From: Candidatus Phyllobacterium onerii
GTDB taxonomy: Bacteria; Pseudomonadota; Alphaproteobacteria; Rhizobiales; Rhizobiaceae
Assembly (NCBI RefSeq): GCF_028331445.1
Contig: NZ_JAQMHX010000013.1
Span: 1 to 64,000, forward strand
Direction: 5' to 3'
DNA: 64,000 bases
Numbering within the stretch: position 1 is the stretch's first letter; the number at the start of each line of letters is the position of its first letter. A model generated the notes under the pieces. It was not told where the DNA came from, ran no database searches, and was given only the letters and a program-made list of their open reading frames with translations. This document shows positions 33,806 through 41,795 of this stretch, one piece after another. The translations under genes were made by a program, and so were the position numbers.

Positions 33806-35829
33806 GCCCGCACTCTTTTGGGCTGCGAGAAATTTCCGTTGTCGTGCCGGTGGTGCAGCAGCCAATGCTGCAAGTCCTGTAGACCACTGCGCCATCTTAC
33901 CCGCACATCCCATCCGACGGCCTTGTGAAGCGAGCGCGTGTCCGACACAAAGAACAGCTGGTCCCCTGCTCTCCAGTCGTCGTAAGCGATGTCGAGGCGC
34001 CGGCCGGTCAGCCACTCAATCTCTCGTAATACAATCTGGACGCTGACAGAGTTGAGGGGTCCACCACCAAGATTAAACGCTCGGCCCTTAACTTTATCGA
34101 TTGCCTGCAACACGCATTTGTAAGCGGCAACCGCGTCATCAATGTGCAGAATATCGCGTACCTGTTTACCATCACCGTAAACAGAAATCGGCTCGCCTTG
34201 CAGCGCACGGATCATAAAGTGCGCGACCCACCCCTGATCTTCCGTTCCAAACTGGCGCGGTCCATAGATACAGCTCATGCGTAATACTGCGGTTCGCAGA
34301 CCATACGATTTGCCGTAGTCGAGGACGTACTGATCGGCGACTCCTTTAGAGCATCCATACGGCGTGCAAAAATCCAGCTTGCGATCCTCGTTCACACCGT
34401 GTTTGCGTATCGTCTCATCTACCGGAACATAGCGATCGTCGAGAGCCATCATTTCCATGTCTTCGAGATCCCCGTATACCTTGTTGGTACTTGCGAAGAT
34501 CACCGCAGCGTCGCGTCCAGCGCTTCGCACGGCCTCGAGTACATTGATCGTGCCGCGTGCATTGGTTTCGAAATCGTCTAGAGGGTAGTCAAGACTCGTC
34601 GTGACAGCCGTTTGAGCAGCGAAATGGAAGACTGCCTTGGCATCCTGAAATGCCGGTTCAATGCTACGAAGGTCGCGGACGTCAGCGAGCATGGGATGCA
34701 CGCGCTCGCCGTGGCGGTCCTTGAGCCAGCGAAGATTCTGATCGACGCCTGCCCTGCTGAGATTGTCGAGAATGATGACGTCTTCACCTTCGCTCAGAAG
34801 GTCGTCGGCCACGTTGCATCCGATGAAGCCGCTGCCACCCACCACGACGATAGGCGCAGCCTCATGTGACAGTGACGGCGTTGCCAGTGCGGTAACATCC
34901 TCCAGTCGCTCCACGCCGCCTTCCATCAGAAGGCGAGCAAGCAGTTTCGGTGCATTGTGCGCGTCGACCGCACCGAGATGGTAGTGGCGGGGATCGAACC
35001 AGAGCCCTTCCTGAACCGGCACATCAGGCGGCACGTCTCGCCAGCTATACCAGTACATGCGTTCAGCAGGCACGGACAGCGCTCGCGTGAAGCGCCGGGC
35101 CTGCTCCATTTGGTCGTTGCGCCACGTAGAGTAGCCCGTCTCGGTGATCCAGATTTCCGCATCTTTGTTGTAGCGGTCTGTGATCGCCCGCATTTCGCCG
35201 AGATGCAGGTCCCAGCCCCCCCATGTGCTTGCTTCGCTGTCCCATGTTCCCGGAAAACCATGGAATCCAACCGCCGAAATCACACTGAGCACGCCACGCT
35301 CGCCCATAAGGTTAAGCCAGTAGGGATCGAAAGGGCATGGTCCGCCAAGGACGGGCTTCCAACCGCGATGTTTAGCCCAATAGGCTGCACCGCCAACCAT
35401 CTCACAAAAGAGGTTGAAGTCACCGTCTTCGCGCCAATCCCAGTCGAGAAGATTGTTAGGCTCGTTCCAAAGTTCGACGTGGCGGAAATGTCGTCCATAC
35501 CGGTCAAGAACGTGATCGACAAAATCCGCGTAGTTTTTCAGGACTCTTGGCGCGCCGGAAGATCGTCCGCTACGTGATAAGCTTGGGGGCGTGTAGTGGA
35601 TGCATGGAAGCAAATCGAACTGCTGACCTAGTTTTGGGAGCAGCCAATCAAACCACGCCTGACCGCCAGGCGCCAAATATTCCGCCCACGACAGATGCGT
35701 TCGCAGGTAACTGGCTCCGGCCGCCATCAAGTCCGGCAAGATTTCCTCTGTGCGATCATACTCGCCTCGCCGAAACCATTCGACAAAGCCATATTGTTTC
35801 GTGTCGAGTGGCCTATCACGCATGTTCAT
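33802..35829 (-). CDS. Fusion: GH39/GH5-like glycosidase + NAD-dependent sugar epimerase
   Basis: A 675-residue bifunctional protein. Residues 1-320 form a TIM-barrel glycosidase: ELWNEPNN gives acid/base Glu123 and WITETGYS gives nucleophile Glu230, as in clan GH-A (beta-xylosidase-like). Residues 326-660 form an extended SDR: GGSGFIG at 331-337, ASTNKVYGD, and YGCSK giving Tyr491 and Lys495, closest to CDP-paratose/tyvelose epimerase-type enzymes. Both active sites look complete and there is no signal peptide. A cytosolic glycosidase joined to an NDP-sugar enzyme is unusual. ATGA overlaps couple it to both neighbours. Confidence 0.82.
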   Translation of the reverse strand: MNMRDRPLDTKQYGFVEWFRRGEYDRTEEILPDLMAAGASYLRTHLSWAEYLAPGGQAWFDWLLPKLGQQFDLLPCIHYTPPSLSRSGRSSGAPRVLKNYADFVDHVLDRYGRHFRHVELWNEPNNLLDWDWREDGDFNLFCEMVGGAAYWAKHRGWKPVLGGPCPFDPYWLNLMGERGVLSVISAVGFHGFPGTWDSEASTWGGWDLHLGEMRAITDRYNKDAEIWITETGYSTWRNDQMEQARRFTRALSVPAERMYWYSWRDVPPDVPVQEGLWFDPRHYHLGAVDAHNAPKLLARLLMEGGVERLEDVTALATPSLSHEAAPIVVVGGSGFIGCNVADDLLSEGEDVIILDNLSRAGVDQNLRWLKDRHGERVHPMLADVRDLRSIEPAFQDAKAVFHFAAQTAVTTSLDYPLDDFETNARGTINVLEAVRSAGRDAAVIFASTNKVYGDLEDMEMMALDDRYVPVDETIRKHGVNEDRKLDFCTPYGCSKGVADQYVLDYGKSYGLRTAVLRMSCIYGPRQFGTEDQGWVAHFMIRALQGEPISVYGDGKQVRDILHIDDAVAAYKCVLQAIDKVKGRAFNLGGGPLNSVSVQIVLREIEWLTGRRLDIAYDDWRAGDQLFFVSDTRSLHKAVGWDVRVRWRSGLQDLQHWLLHHRHDNGNFSQPKRVRA

Positions 35830-36932
35830 GATACCAGCCCCCGTTTTTCGAGCTGACGCTTCATCTCTGCGCTCCGGTCAACTGCGCTTGTACTGCGAAC
35901 CCATTTGGTGAATGGTCCAAGCGAACTTTCCAGCCTGTGTCGCGGCTCAAATCCGAGAAGTTCCCGCGCACGGGAGATGTCGGCAAAGCAGTTTCGGATA
36001 TCGCCAGAACGGGCTTTGCCCAGTATCTCCGCTCCGATCTCGGGAATACCCATTGCATTCGCGAGCAGCGTGGCCACCTCCGCTATCGTGTACGAATTGC
36101 CGCTGCCGATATTGATGACATGTGAGGGAGCAGCCTGCTGCTCCAACGCCAAGCGGAAGGCGCGCGCCACATCGAATACGTGGACGAAATCGCGTCGTTG
36201 CCGACCATCCTCAAAAATTAATGGCGGCTGTGAATTCGCCAGTCGTGAAGCAAAATTGGCTAGCACACCAGTGTACGGATTCGACAGCGCCTGTCCGACA
36301 CCGAACACGTTGAAGAGGCGAAGTGCGACGGCCTCCACTCCATAAGCCTCGCCGAAGATGATTACCTGGCGCTCTTGGGCGTATTTCGTCAGGGCATAAA
36401 TTGAGGCAAGGTCCACCGGCTTGTCTTCATCTGTAGCAGCCGGGATCAACCTTCCCCCATCTGCCGCGGTCAAGTCCCACAGTCCTGCCCTGACCTGCTC
36501 CGCTGTGCGTCGAACGAAATCAACTCGATCCCCAGCGTCCGTGACGTAGCGACCCTCACCATAGACGCTCATCGAGGACGCTACCACGATCCTCTTGACC
36601 GGAAGACCTATCATCGACTCGAGCAAGACAGCAGTGCCCAGGTCGTTGGCTCCGACGTAGCGCTCTATTTCATACATGGACTGTCCGACGCCCACCTCGG
36701 CCGCCAGATGTATCACGCCGTCCACGTCTCGCAGCGCTTCTCGAACTGCCGTGCGGTCGCGAATATCGGCCCGGACGATTTCGACTTCCTCTGAAATCGC
36801 AGCTTCCGCATCGCCGTGGACCTGGTCGATGAAGCCGTCCAAAATTCGTATATTGTATCTGTTTTCAAGGAGTTCGGCCGTGACATGCCGGCCGATGAAA
36901 CCGCAACCTCCAGTGACGAGAATCCTTGGCAT
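35826..36932 (-). CDS. NAD-dependent sugar epimerase/dehydratase, first gene of glycan operon
   Basis: A 368-residue extended SDR: ILVTGGCGFIGRHVTAELLE at the start, SSMSVYGEG, YALTKYAQE with catalytic Tyr and Lys, LRLFNVFGVGQALSNPYTGV and FEDGRQRRDFVHV. It belongs to the UDP-glucose 4-epimerase-like group; the exact sugar change is unknown. I chose ATG 36932 (AGGTGC upstream, GGxGxxG at normal distance). It heads an operon of eight overlapping genes with an exact EcfG-type promoter 44 bases before the start. Confidence 0.85.
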   Translation of the reverse strand: MPRILVTGGCGFIGRHVTAELLENRYNIRILDGFIDQVHGDAEAAISEEVEIVRADIRDRTAVREALRDVDGVIHLAAEVGVGQSMYEIERYVGANDLGTAVLLESMIGLPVKRIVVASSMSVYGEGRYVTDAGDRVDFVRRTAEQVRAGLWDLTAADGGRLIPAATDEDKPVDLASIYALTKYAQERQVIIFGEAYGVEAVALRLFNVFGVGQALSNPYTGVLANFASRLANSQPPLIFEDGRQRRDFVHVFDVARAFRLALEQQAAPSHVINIGSGNSYTIAEVATLLANAMGIPEIGAEILGKARSGDIRNCFADISRARELLGFEPRHRLESSLGPFTKWVRSTSAVDRSAEMKRQLEKRGLVS

Positions 36933-36975
36933 ATTGCACCTGACCTTGATTTCAAACCGGGATCTTGCTGTCACC

Positions 36976-37000
36976 AACTATCAGGAAAAAGGAAAGTTCC
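36976..37000 (-). promoter_or_regulatory. EcfG-type stress promoter of the glycan operon
   Basis: Plus-strand AAC (36976-36978), 17 bases, GTTCC (36996-37000): GGAAC-N17-GTT on the minus strand, 44 bases from the first ATG. It is the only promoter-like signal for eight coupled genes. Confidence 0.65.
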
Positions 37001-37087
37001 TTCATCATTGACATCTTTGATATCTATGTCTTCTATGACTTCTTCTTTGACATCATCCGCAGTGCGGGTCTTCCGACGAGCCGTTCC

Positions 37088-37112
37088 GGAACAAAACGAA
37101 CGATCGCAAGTT
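37088..37112 (+). promoter_or_regulatory. EcfG-type stress promoter of the MDR/Gfo-Idh-MocA pair
   Basis: GGAAC at 37088-37092, exact 17-base spacer, GTT at 37110-37112, 81 bases before the ATG at 37193. With the minus-strand site at 36976 it makes a divergent pair. Confidence 0.65.
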
Positions 37113-37192
37113 GTTAGCAAACTGCATGACGTTCCATGAACCGACGGTCAGAGATGCTCTAACAAGCTTCACCATGACTTGGAGGATCAACC

Positions 37193-38182
37193 ATGAATTT
37201 TGATGGGCATTCGCGAGTCCGAACTATGAAAGCCGCCGTCGTGACTGGCGCCGGACGGATACAAACTGATACATTGGCTCTCCCGACCCCCACGAAAAAC
37301 CAGGTGAGAATCAAGCTGGAAGGTTGCGGTGTTTGTGCCTCCAATCTCGGCCCTTGGGCTGGGCCGGAATGGATGAGTTTTCCGACAGAGCCAGGTAGCC
37401 TGGGTCATGAGGGATGGGGCTTTATCGACGCCATAGGCGAGGAGGTACATGATCTCGATATCGGCGATCGAATCGCGGCGCTCTCGTATCACGCCTATGC
37501 GACCTATGATATCGCCGACCAACAAGCCGTTGTCCCGCTTCCGCCGGAACTGGCCGGGCATCCCTTTCCCGGAGAGCCTCTTGGATGTGCAATGAATATA
37601 TTCCGGCGCAGCCAGATCGGGCCCGGTCAGACAGTTGCCATAGTCGGGATCGGCTTTCTCGGAGCGCTTCTCACTCAACTCGCCGTTGCTGCTGGCGCCC
37701 ACGTGATCGCCATTTCCCGGCGTTGGTTTTCTTTGGATGTTGCGCTAAAGGCCGGAGCTTCCGCAGCGATCCCCATGCAGGATCATTGGCAAATCATCGA
37801 CGAGGTGAAGGGACTTACGCAGGGTCGATTTTGTGATTGCGCCATTGAGGCAGTCGGAAAGCAATGGCCGCTCGACTTGGCCGCTGAACTGACAAAAGAG
37901 CGTGGTCGTTTGATTATTGCCGGCTATCACCAGGATAGTCCGCGGCAAGTCAACATGCAGCTTTGGAACTGGCGCGGCCTTGATGTGGTCAACGCTCATG
38001 AGCGCGAGCCTGCGGTTTACCTAAGCGGAATGCGAGACGCGGTCCAGGCGGTGTTGGATGGGCGCATGAATCCTTCCCCGCTATACACCCACTGGTTCCC
38101 GCTCGAAGAATTGGACACAGCGCTCGACATGACGCGCGATCGTCCTGACGGTTTCCTGAAAGCATTGGTGCGCTACCCATGA
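37193..38182 (+). CDS. MDR-family zinc-type dehydrogenase
   Basis: A 329-residue medium-chain dehydrogenase. GCGVCASN holds the first zinc-ligand Cys, GHEGWG the His-Glu of the catalytic site, and GIGFLGALLTQLAVAAGAHV the NAD(P)-binding loop. The usual four-Cys structural zinc lobe is absent, as in sorbitol- or threonine-dehydrogenase-like and crotonyl-reductase-like members. GGAGGATCAACC precedes the ATG. Its stop overlaps the start of the next gene (ATGA), and the divergent glycan operon suggests a sugar or polyol substrate. Confidence 0.82.
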   Translation: MNFDGHSRVRTMKAAVVTGAGRIQTDTLALPTPTKNQVRIKLEGCGVCASNLGPWAGPEWMSFPTEPGSLGHEGWGFIDAIGEEVHDLDIGDRIAALSYHAYATYDIADQQAVVPLPPELAGHPFPGEPLGCAMNIFRRSQIGPGQTVAIVGIGFLGALLTQLAVAAGAHVIAISRRWFSLDVALKAGASAAIPMQDHWQIIDEVKGLTQGRFCDCAIEAVGKQWPLDLAAELTKERGRLIIAGYHQDSPRQVNMQLWNWRGLDVVNAHEREPAVYLSGMRDAVQAVLDGRMNPSPLYTHWFPLEELDTALDMTRDRPDGFLKALVRYP

Positions 38183-39189
38183 AGGGACCGACCATGGGCG
38201 CTGGTAAGCCTGCCCTTTATCTCGGCTTTTTGGGCGTTGGCCGGATCGGCCTCGATCGGATGGCCAGGATCCTCCAATCAGGAGTTGTGAATGCAACGGC
38301 AATTTCAGACCCCTCCCCAGAAATGATCAACGCGGCGATCAAGATCGCTCCGCAAGCCCAGGTCGTGGCCAGCTTCGATGACCTGCTGGACCGTGAAATT
38401 GACGGAATAATCATAGCGACACCGAGTGCGCTTCATGCCCAGCAGTCAACTAGGGCTCTCGAACGCGGTATCCCCGTATTTTGTCAGAAACCGCTAGGGC
38501 GTACGCAGGGTGAGGTTGCCGACGTTGTGGCGGCGGCGCAACGAAGCAATATTTTGCTCGGCGTCGATCTCTCCTATCGCTACACGGCGGCAATGCAGCA
38601 AATTAGGGATATTATTCGTTCGGGCGAGCTGGAGCATGTATTTGCCGCCGATCTCATATTCCACAATGCGTATGGACCCGATAAACCTTGGTTCTACGAC
38701 AAGTCCTTGTCCGGCGGCGGGTGTGTCATGGATCTCGGGGTTCACCTCGTTGATCTGGCGCTTTGGGCGCTGGATTTTCCGGCAGTAACCAGAGTCGAAT
38801 CCACCCTCTTCAGTCAAGGCCGACCGATCCAGGATCCCGCTCAGGTCGAAGACTTTGCAGTGGCGACGATCGAACTTGCCGGTGGAACGATCCTTCGCCT
38901 GACGTGCTCGTGGAGGTTGAGTGCGGGTTGCGATGCTATCATCGGTGCGAGTTTCTATGGAACTGGCGGCGGCGCCGAGTTTCGCAACGTCGAAGGGTCT
39001 TTTTTTGACTTTAGGGCAGAACGCTATTGGGGAACCAAACGGGAATTGATTGTCTCGCCCCCTGACGCATGGCCGGGCAGAGCTGCGGTATCCTGGGCGC
39101 AGCGACTTTCCTGCGGTGAAAGGTTCGATCCGGCCTGCGCGAATCTTATCACGGTAGCCACCGTCCTCGACGCCATTTATTCGCGCTGA
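38179..39189 (+). CDS. Gfo/Idh/MocA-family oxidoreductase
   Basis: A 336-residue NAD(P)-dependent sugar or inositol dehydrogenase. The Rossmann start is LGFLGVGRIGLDRMARIL; the conserved CQKPLGRT holds the catalytic Lys, and GGGCVMDLGVHLVDLALWAL is the C-terminal domain signature with DxGxHxxD. Family members oxidise or epimerise sugars, including UDP-sugars. It is coupled by a four-base overlap to the MDR gene. Together they may form a two-step conversion tied to the divergent glycan operon. Confidence 0.87.
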   Translation: MKGPTMGAGKPALYLGFLGVGRIGLDRMARILQSGVVNATAISDPSPEMINAAIKIAPQAQVVASFDDLLDREIDGIIIATPSALHAQQSTRALERGIPVFCQKPLGRTQGEVADVVAAAQRSNILLGVDLSYRYTAAMQQIRDIIRSGELEHVFAADLIFHNAYGPDKPWFYDKSLSGGGCVMDLGVHLVDLALWALDFPAVTRVESTLFSQGRPIQDPAQVEDFAVATIELAGGTILRLTCSWRLSAGCDAIIGASFYGTGGGAEFRNVEGSFFDFRAERYWGTKRELIVSPPDAWPGRAAVSWAQRLSCGERFDPACANLITVATVLDAIYSR

Positions 39190-39204
39190 ACGGATCTGTC
39201 GGCA

Positions 39205-39399
39205 TCAACCCATTTCTTTTACGAGTTTGGTTTCCTGCTCAAGTGTCGCCACAATCTCTTCCTTCGACATGTGTGTTGCCATCAGATTGATTGCGCATTC
39301 CAAAAAGGTGATAGACGATCGCCTGAGGAAATCGTCGACCTGATTTGCCGATATCTGCGAAAGCTGATTCAAGGCTTCCTGCGATGTTTTGCGAGTCAT
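39205..39399 (-). CDS. Small hydrophilic protein, function unknown
   Basis: A 64-residue helical protein (MTRKTSQEALNQLSQISANQ; C-terminal MSKEEIVATLEQETKLV). GGGGAGGAAAAAC precedes the ATG, a strong ribosome-binding site, and an exact EcfG-type promoter lies 33 bases upstream, so I regard it as real. No family recognised. It is convergent with the Gfo/Idh/MocA gene (15 bases apart). Confidence 0.6.
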   Translation of the reverse strand: MTRKTSQEALNQLSQISANQVDDFLRRSSITFLECAINLMATHMSKEEIVATLEQETKLVKEMG

Positions 39400-39431
39400 G
39401 TTTTTCCTCCCCTCGAAACAATTGATTGTCT

Positions 39432-39456
39432 AACCAGTGTCGAATACCTTTGTTCC
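39432..39456 (-). promoter_or_regulatory. EcfG-type stress promoter of the 64-residue protein
   Basis: Plus-strand AAC (39432-39434), 17 bases, GTTCC (39452-39456): GGAAC-N17-GTT on the minus strand. Confidence 0.65.
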
Positions 39457-39915
39457 AGTCTCTTGGCTGAATCACGTCGCAATTTTAAAGTGATGAATTC
39501 GTTTGGGGCCTACAACCCCGTACTCCCACTACCCGCGAGGATAGATAGGGTAGTGACGTTGCGCAATTTCCGCCAGCAGCTTGCCAGTGATTGCGTCACG
39601 TCGCAGGCGTGAATCGGATCGTCCGTTTTCCTTCAAATGTCTAGTGTCTCCGTAATCCACGCGCCGCATTGTCAGCATTGCGGCGATAAACTCGTGGCCG
39701 TAGATCGGGATCCCGCTATAATATCATCCAGCATACAGAGCCAGCTTGCGTGTTTCTGCATTGGCCTTTCTGGTGACCAGCTCAGTCTACGCAAATCGGC
39801 AAGTACCTCATGCGAAAATTAAGTTCAAACAAACGGATAGCATTAGTTATAGCTTGATCTGCCATTGGGTATGCTCCGGTTTGGTCAGGCCAGACACAGA
39901 GATATGTTCCTGACA
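39457..39915. other. Intergenic stretch with a possible zinc-ribbon remnant
   Basis: Around 39660-39710 the plus strand reads PHCQHCGDKLVA, like the first knuckle of small rhizobial zinc-ribbon proteins, but no second CxxC follows. I call no gene. The rest holds nothing recognisable. Confidence 0.25.
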
Positions 39916-40047
39916 ATATGGTTCATAGCCGATGACTGCGAAACTTTCGCTATTGCAGCATATGATCTTGATCCAATCGCCCGATCCGCCGGAGCGATAG
40001 GTGCTGTTCCTGTCCTCCGCGATAATGCCTTCAAGGCGTGCATAGGG
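39916..40047 (-). pseudogene. ATP-dependent DNA ligase (LigD-type) fragment
   Basis: The minus strand reads RLEGIIAEDRNSTYRSGGSG, then DWIKIICCNSESFAVIGYEP. This matches the region of LigD-type ATP-dependent ligases from motif IV to motif V (EGI(I/V)xKxxxxxYxxGRSxDWxKxK and on to (F/V)V(I/V)GYEP). The conserved Lys of motif IV (Glu here) and of the KxK motif V (one Lys lost) are altered, and nothing precedes or follows. It is a dead fragment just downstream of the broken sigma gene. Confidence 0.55.
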
Positions 40048-40051
40048 CTTA

Positions 40052-40657
40052 TTAGGTGATGAGCACCGACAGGACGTGGCTCTCACTTGCTGGCATCAGT
40101 AGGGCGCTATGAGCGCGAGGGGTAACATTAGGAGCGGGTCCAGTTCTAGGGTCGAAGGCGGTGTGACGATCAGGGTAGCCGAGAATAGAGAGAAGCTGTT
40201 GCTTACCTCTATTGACCCTGCTCTTGATAGTGCCTTCGCGGCACTCGCAAATATCAGCCGCTTCCTCATTGGAAACTCCGGAAACACAAACGAGCATTAG
40301 CGCTTGGCGAAACTCCGGCCGCAGCAGGTGCAAGACATTCTACAATTCCTTTGCACGCACACACCATTCCTGGGCGGCAGGATGCATGACGACATCTTCC
40401 TCGAGGCCAACTGGTTCCCATTTTCTCCTCGCATAAGAAGTATTGAAGGCATTGCGCATGATGGTAAACATCCACGACTTGAGACTCGTGCCTGGTATAA
40501 AAGTACCGATGCTGCTCAAAGCCCTTAGGAGCGTGTCCTGAACGAGCTCATCTGCATCGTCAGGATGGCGATGAAAGCTTCGGGCGAAGGCTCGCATCAT
40601 CGGGATCAACTCCACGATTTCTGTTTTTAGCTCCGACCGTACCCTATCAATTAGCAT
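40052..40657 (-). pseudogene. Second EcfG-type sigma factor, single nonsense mutation
   Basis: From ATG 40657 (GAAAGGAAGG upstream) the frame encodes region 2 (LIPMMRAFARSFHRHPDDAD, LVQDTLLRAL, WMFTIMRNAF) to CVRAKEL, then TAG at 40340-40342, and continues in the same frame as NVLHLLRPEFRQALMLVCVS, GTIKSRVNRGKQQL (region 4). The intact paralogue at 21280 has Glu at the stop position, so one G-to-T change explains it. A promoter-recognising region 4 is lost unless the stop is read through. A small divergent promoter pair lies between it and the DUF4142 gene. Confidence 0.8.
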
Positions 40658-40679
40658 GATACCTTCCTTTCGCGCCATA

Positions 40680-40704
40680 AATGCCGGTGCTGAAGTCAGG
40701 TTCC
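40680..40704 (-). promoter_or_regulatory. Variant EcfG-type promoter before the broken sigma gene
   Basis: Plus-strand AAT (40680-40682), 17 bases, GTTCC (40700-40704): GGAAC-N17-ATT on the minus strand, the same variant as before the intact sigma gene. Confidence 0.45.
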
Positions 40705-40760
40705 ATTCCGATTGAATACTGTTCTCCAGCGGACCTTTCGAAGCGTACGGGTCGGGGACG

Positions 40761-40785
40761 GGAACAATTTCTCGTCGAACTTGTT
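40761..40785 (+). promoter_or_regulatory. EcfG-type stress promoter of the DUF4142 gene
   Basis: GGAAC at 40761-40765, exact 17-base spacer, GTT at 40783-40785, 54 bases before the ATG. Confidence 0.65.
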
Positions 40786-40839
40786 GAGCGGCGACAGGGT
40801 TGATCCTGCCGAGCATTCGCCAATAGTGAGGACGACGTC

Positions 40840-41367
40840 ATGAATAAATTTGCTCTGACCGCTGCTGCTCTGATTTTTGCCGCGCCCGCTTGGGGGCAAT
40901 CAGCAACCGAAAAGACCGGCGTGAATTCGGTGTTGGGGGTCGCGCCAACAACCGGAGATTTTGTCTTGCAGGCCGCGCAAAGCGACATGTTTGAAATAGA
41001 GTCCAGCAAACTGGCGGCCGAGCGCGCCGATGCCCCAACCAAGGCCTTCGCCCAGCAGATGGTTACTGATCATGAAAAAACATCGGAAGAATTGAAGCAG
41101 CTGTTGCAGAGTGGTGAGGTGAATGCCACCGCCCCTACATCCATGGCAGAGGCGCAGCAAAAAATGCTCGAAAAGTTGAATGGGCTACAGGGGGCTGAAT
41201 TCACAGACCAGTATCATTCCGACCAGGTGTCGGCGCACAAGGATGCGGTTGATCTGTTCCAACGGTATGGTGACGAGGGCGAAAATGCTGTTCTGAAGGC
41301 TTGGGCTGCCAAGACACGACCAGCGCTGCAACATCACCTGCACATGGCCGAGGAACTGGATAAGTAA
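40840..41367 (+). CDS. Exported DUF4142 (ferritin-like) protein
   Basis: A 175-residue periplasmic protein. Signal peptide MNKFALTAAALIFAAPAWGQ, then a DUF4142 four-helix bundle: FVLQAAQSDMFEIESSKLAA, FAQQMVTDHEKTSEELKQLL, YHSDQVSAHKDAVDLFQRYG and LQHHLHMAEEL, with regularly spaced His and Glu as in ferritin-like proteins. The family is common in stress regulons; its activity is unknown. It is divergent from the broken sigma gene and has an exact EcfG-type promoter. Confidence 0.85.
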   Translation: MNKFALTAAALIFAAPAWGQSATEKTGVNSVLGVAPTTGDFVLQAAQSDMFEIESSKLAAERADAPTKAFAQQMVTDHEKTSEELKQLLQSGEVNATAPTSMAEAQQKMLEKLNGLQGAEFTDQYHSDQVSAHKDAVDLFQRYGDEGENAVLKAWAAKTRPALQHHLHMAEELDK

Positions 41368-41744
41368 AGAATTTCGAACGTCCATTGCTGATGACAATCC
41401 CCGGATGCCCGGAACACGCCCTTTTGGCCACCATCTTGCTTGGCTCTATCGAACCCGATTTTACAGGACCGAAACATCGCCAGTGCCGTATAAATAGTAA
41501 TGCTGGCGTATGCGTTTCGCGGGTCCCTCACCCCGATCGATGCCTTTATCGAGAGGTCCCGATTTCCCAATAGTATTAAGAATGCCCAACCTCCTGCTTG
41601 AGGCCGCTTGTTTTACGCCCTGCTTGGTGGTTTCCGCCAGACGTCACCAGCAGCGTAAAGTCCGAAACTGGACGTTGCTGATGTGGATCGGTGATGATTC
41701 TACCGAACGTCAGGAGGTTATAAACAAATCTCGGCATAACGAAT
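41368..41744. other. Intergenic stretch, no gene recognised
   Basis: About 380 bases upstream of the respiratory operon. No supported gene; the promoter at 41745 is the only signal seen. Confidence 0.4.
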
Positions 41745-41769
41745 GGAACGAGTGCCGGTGACCGGAGTT
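41745..41769 (+). promoter_or_regulatory. EcfG-type stress promoter of the PQQ dehydrogenase/oxidase operon
   Basis: GGAAC at 41745-41749, exact 17-base spacer, GTT at 41767-41769, 26 bases before the ATG at 41796. No other promoter-like signal was noticed for the eight genes that follow. Confidence 0.6.
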
Positions 41770-41795
41770 TGGGGACTATGCAGGAGGAATGTTTC

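Noticed and set aside
33806-34015. N-terminal extension of the GT4 gene
   Set aside because: It overlaps the glycosidase-epimerase fusion gene, is basic and non-homologous; ATG 33805 gives a four-base overlap like the other genes of the operon.
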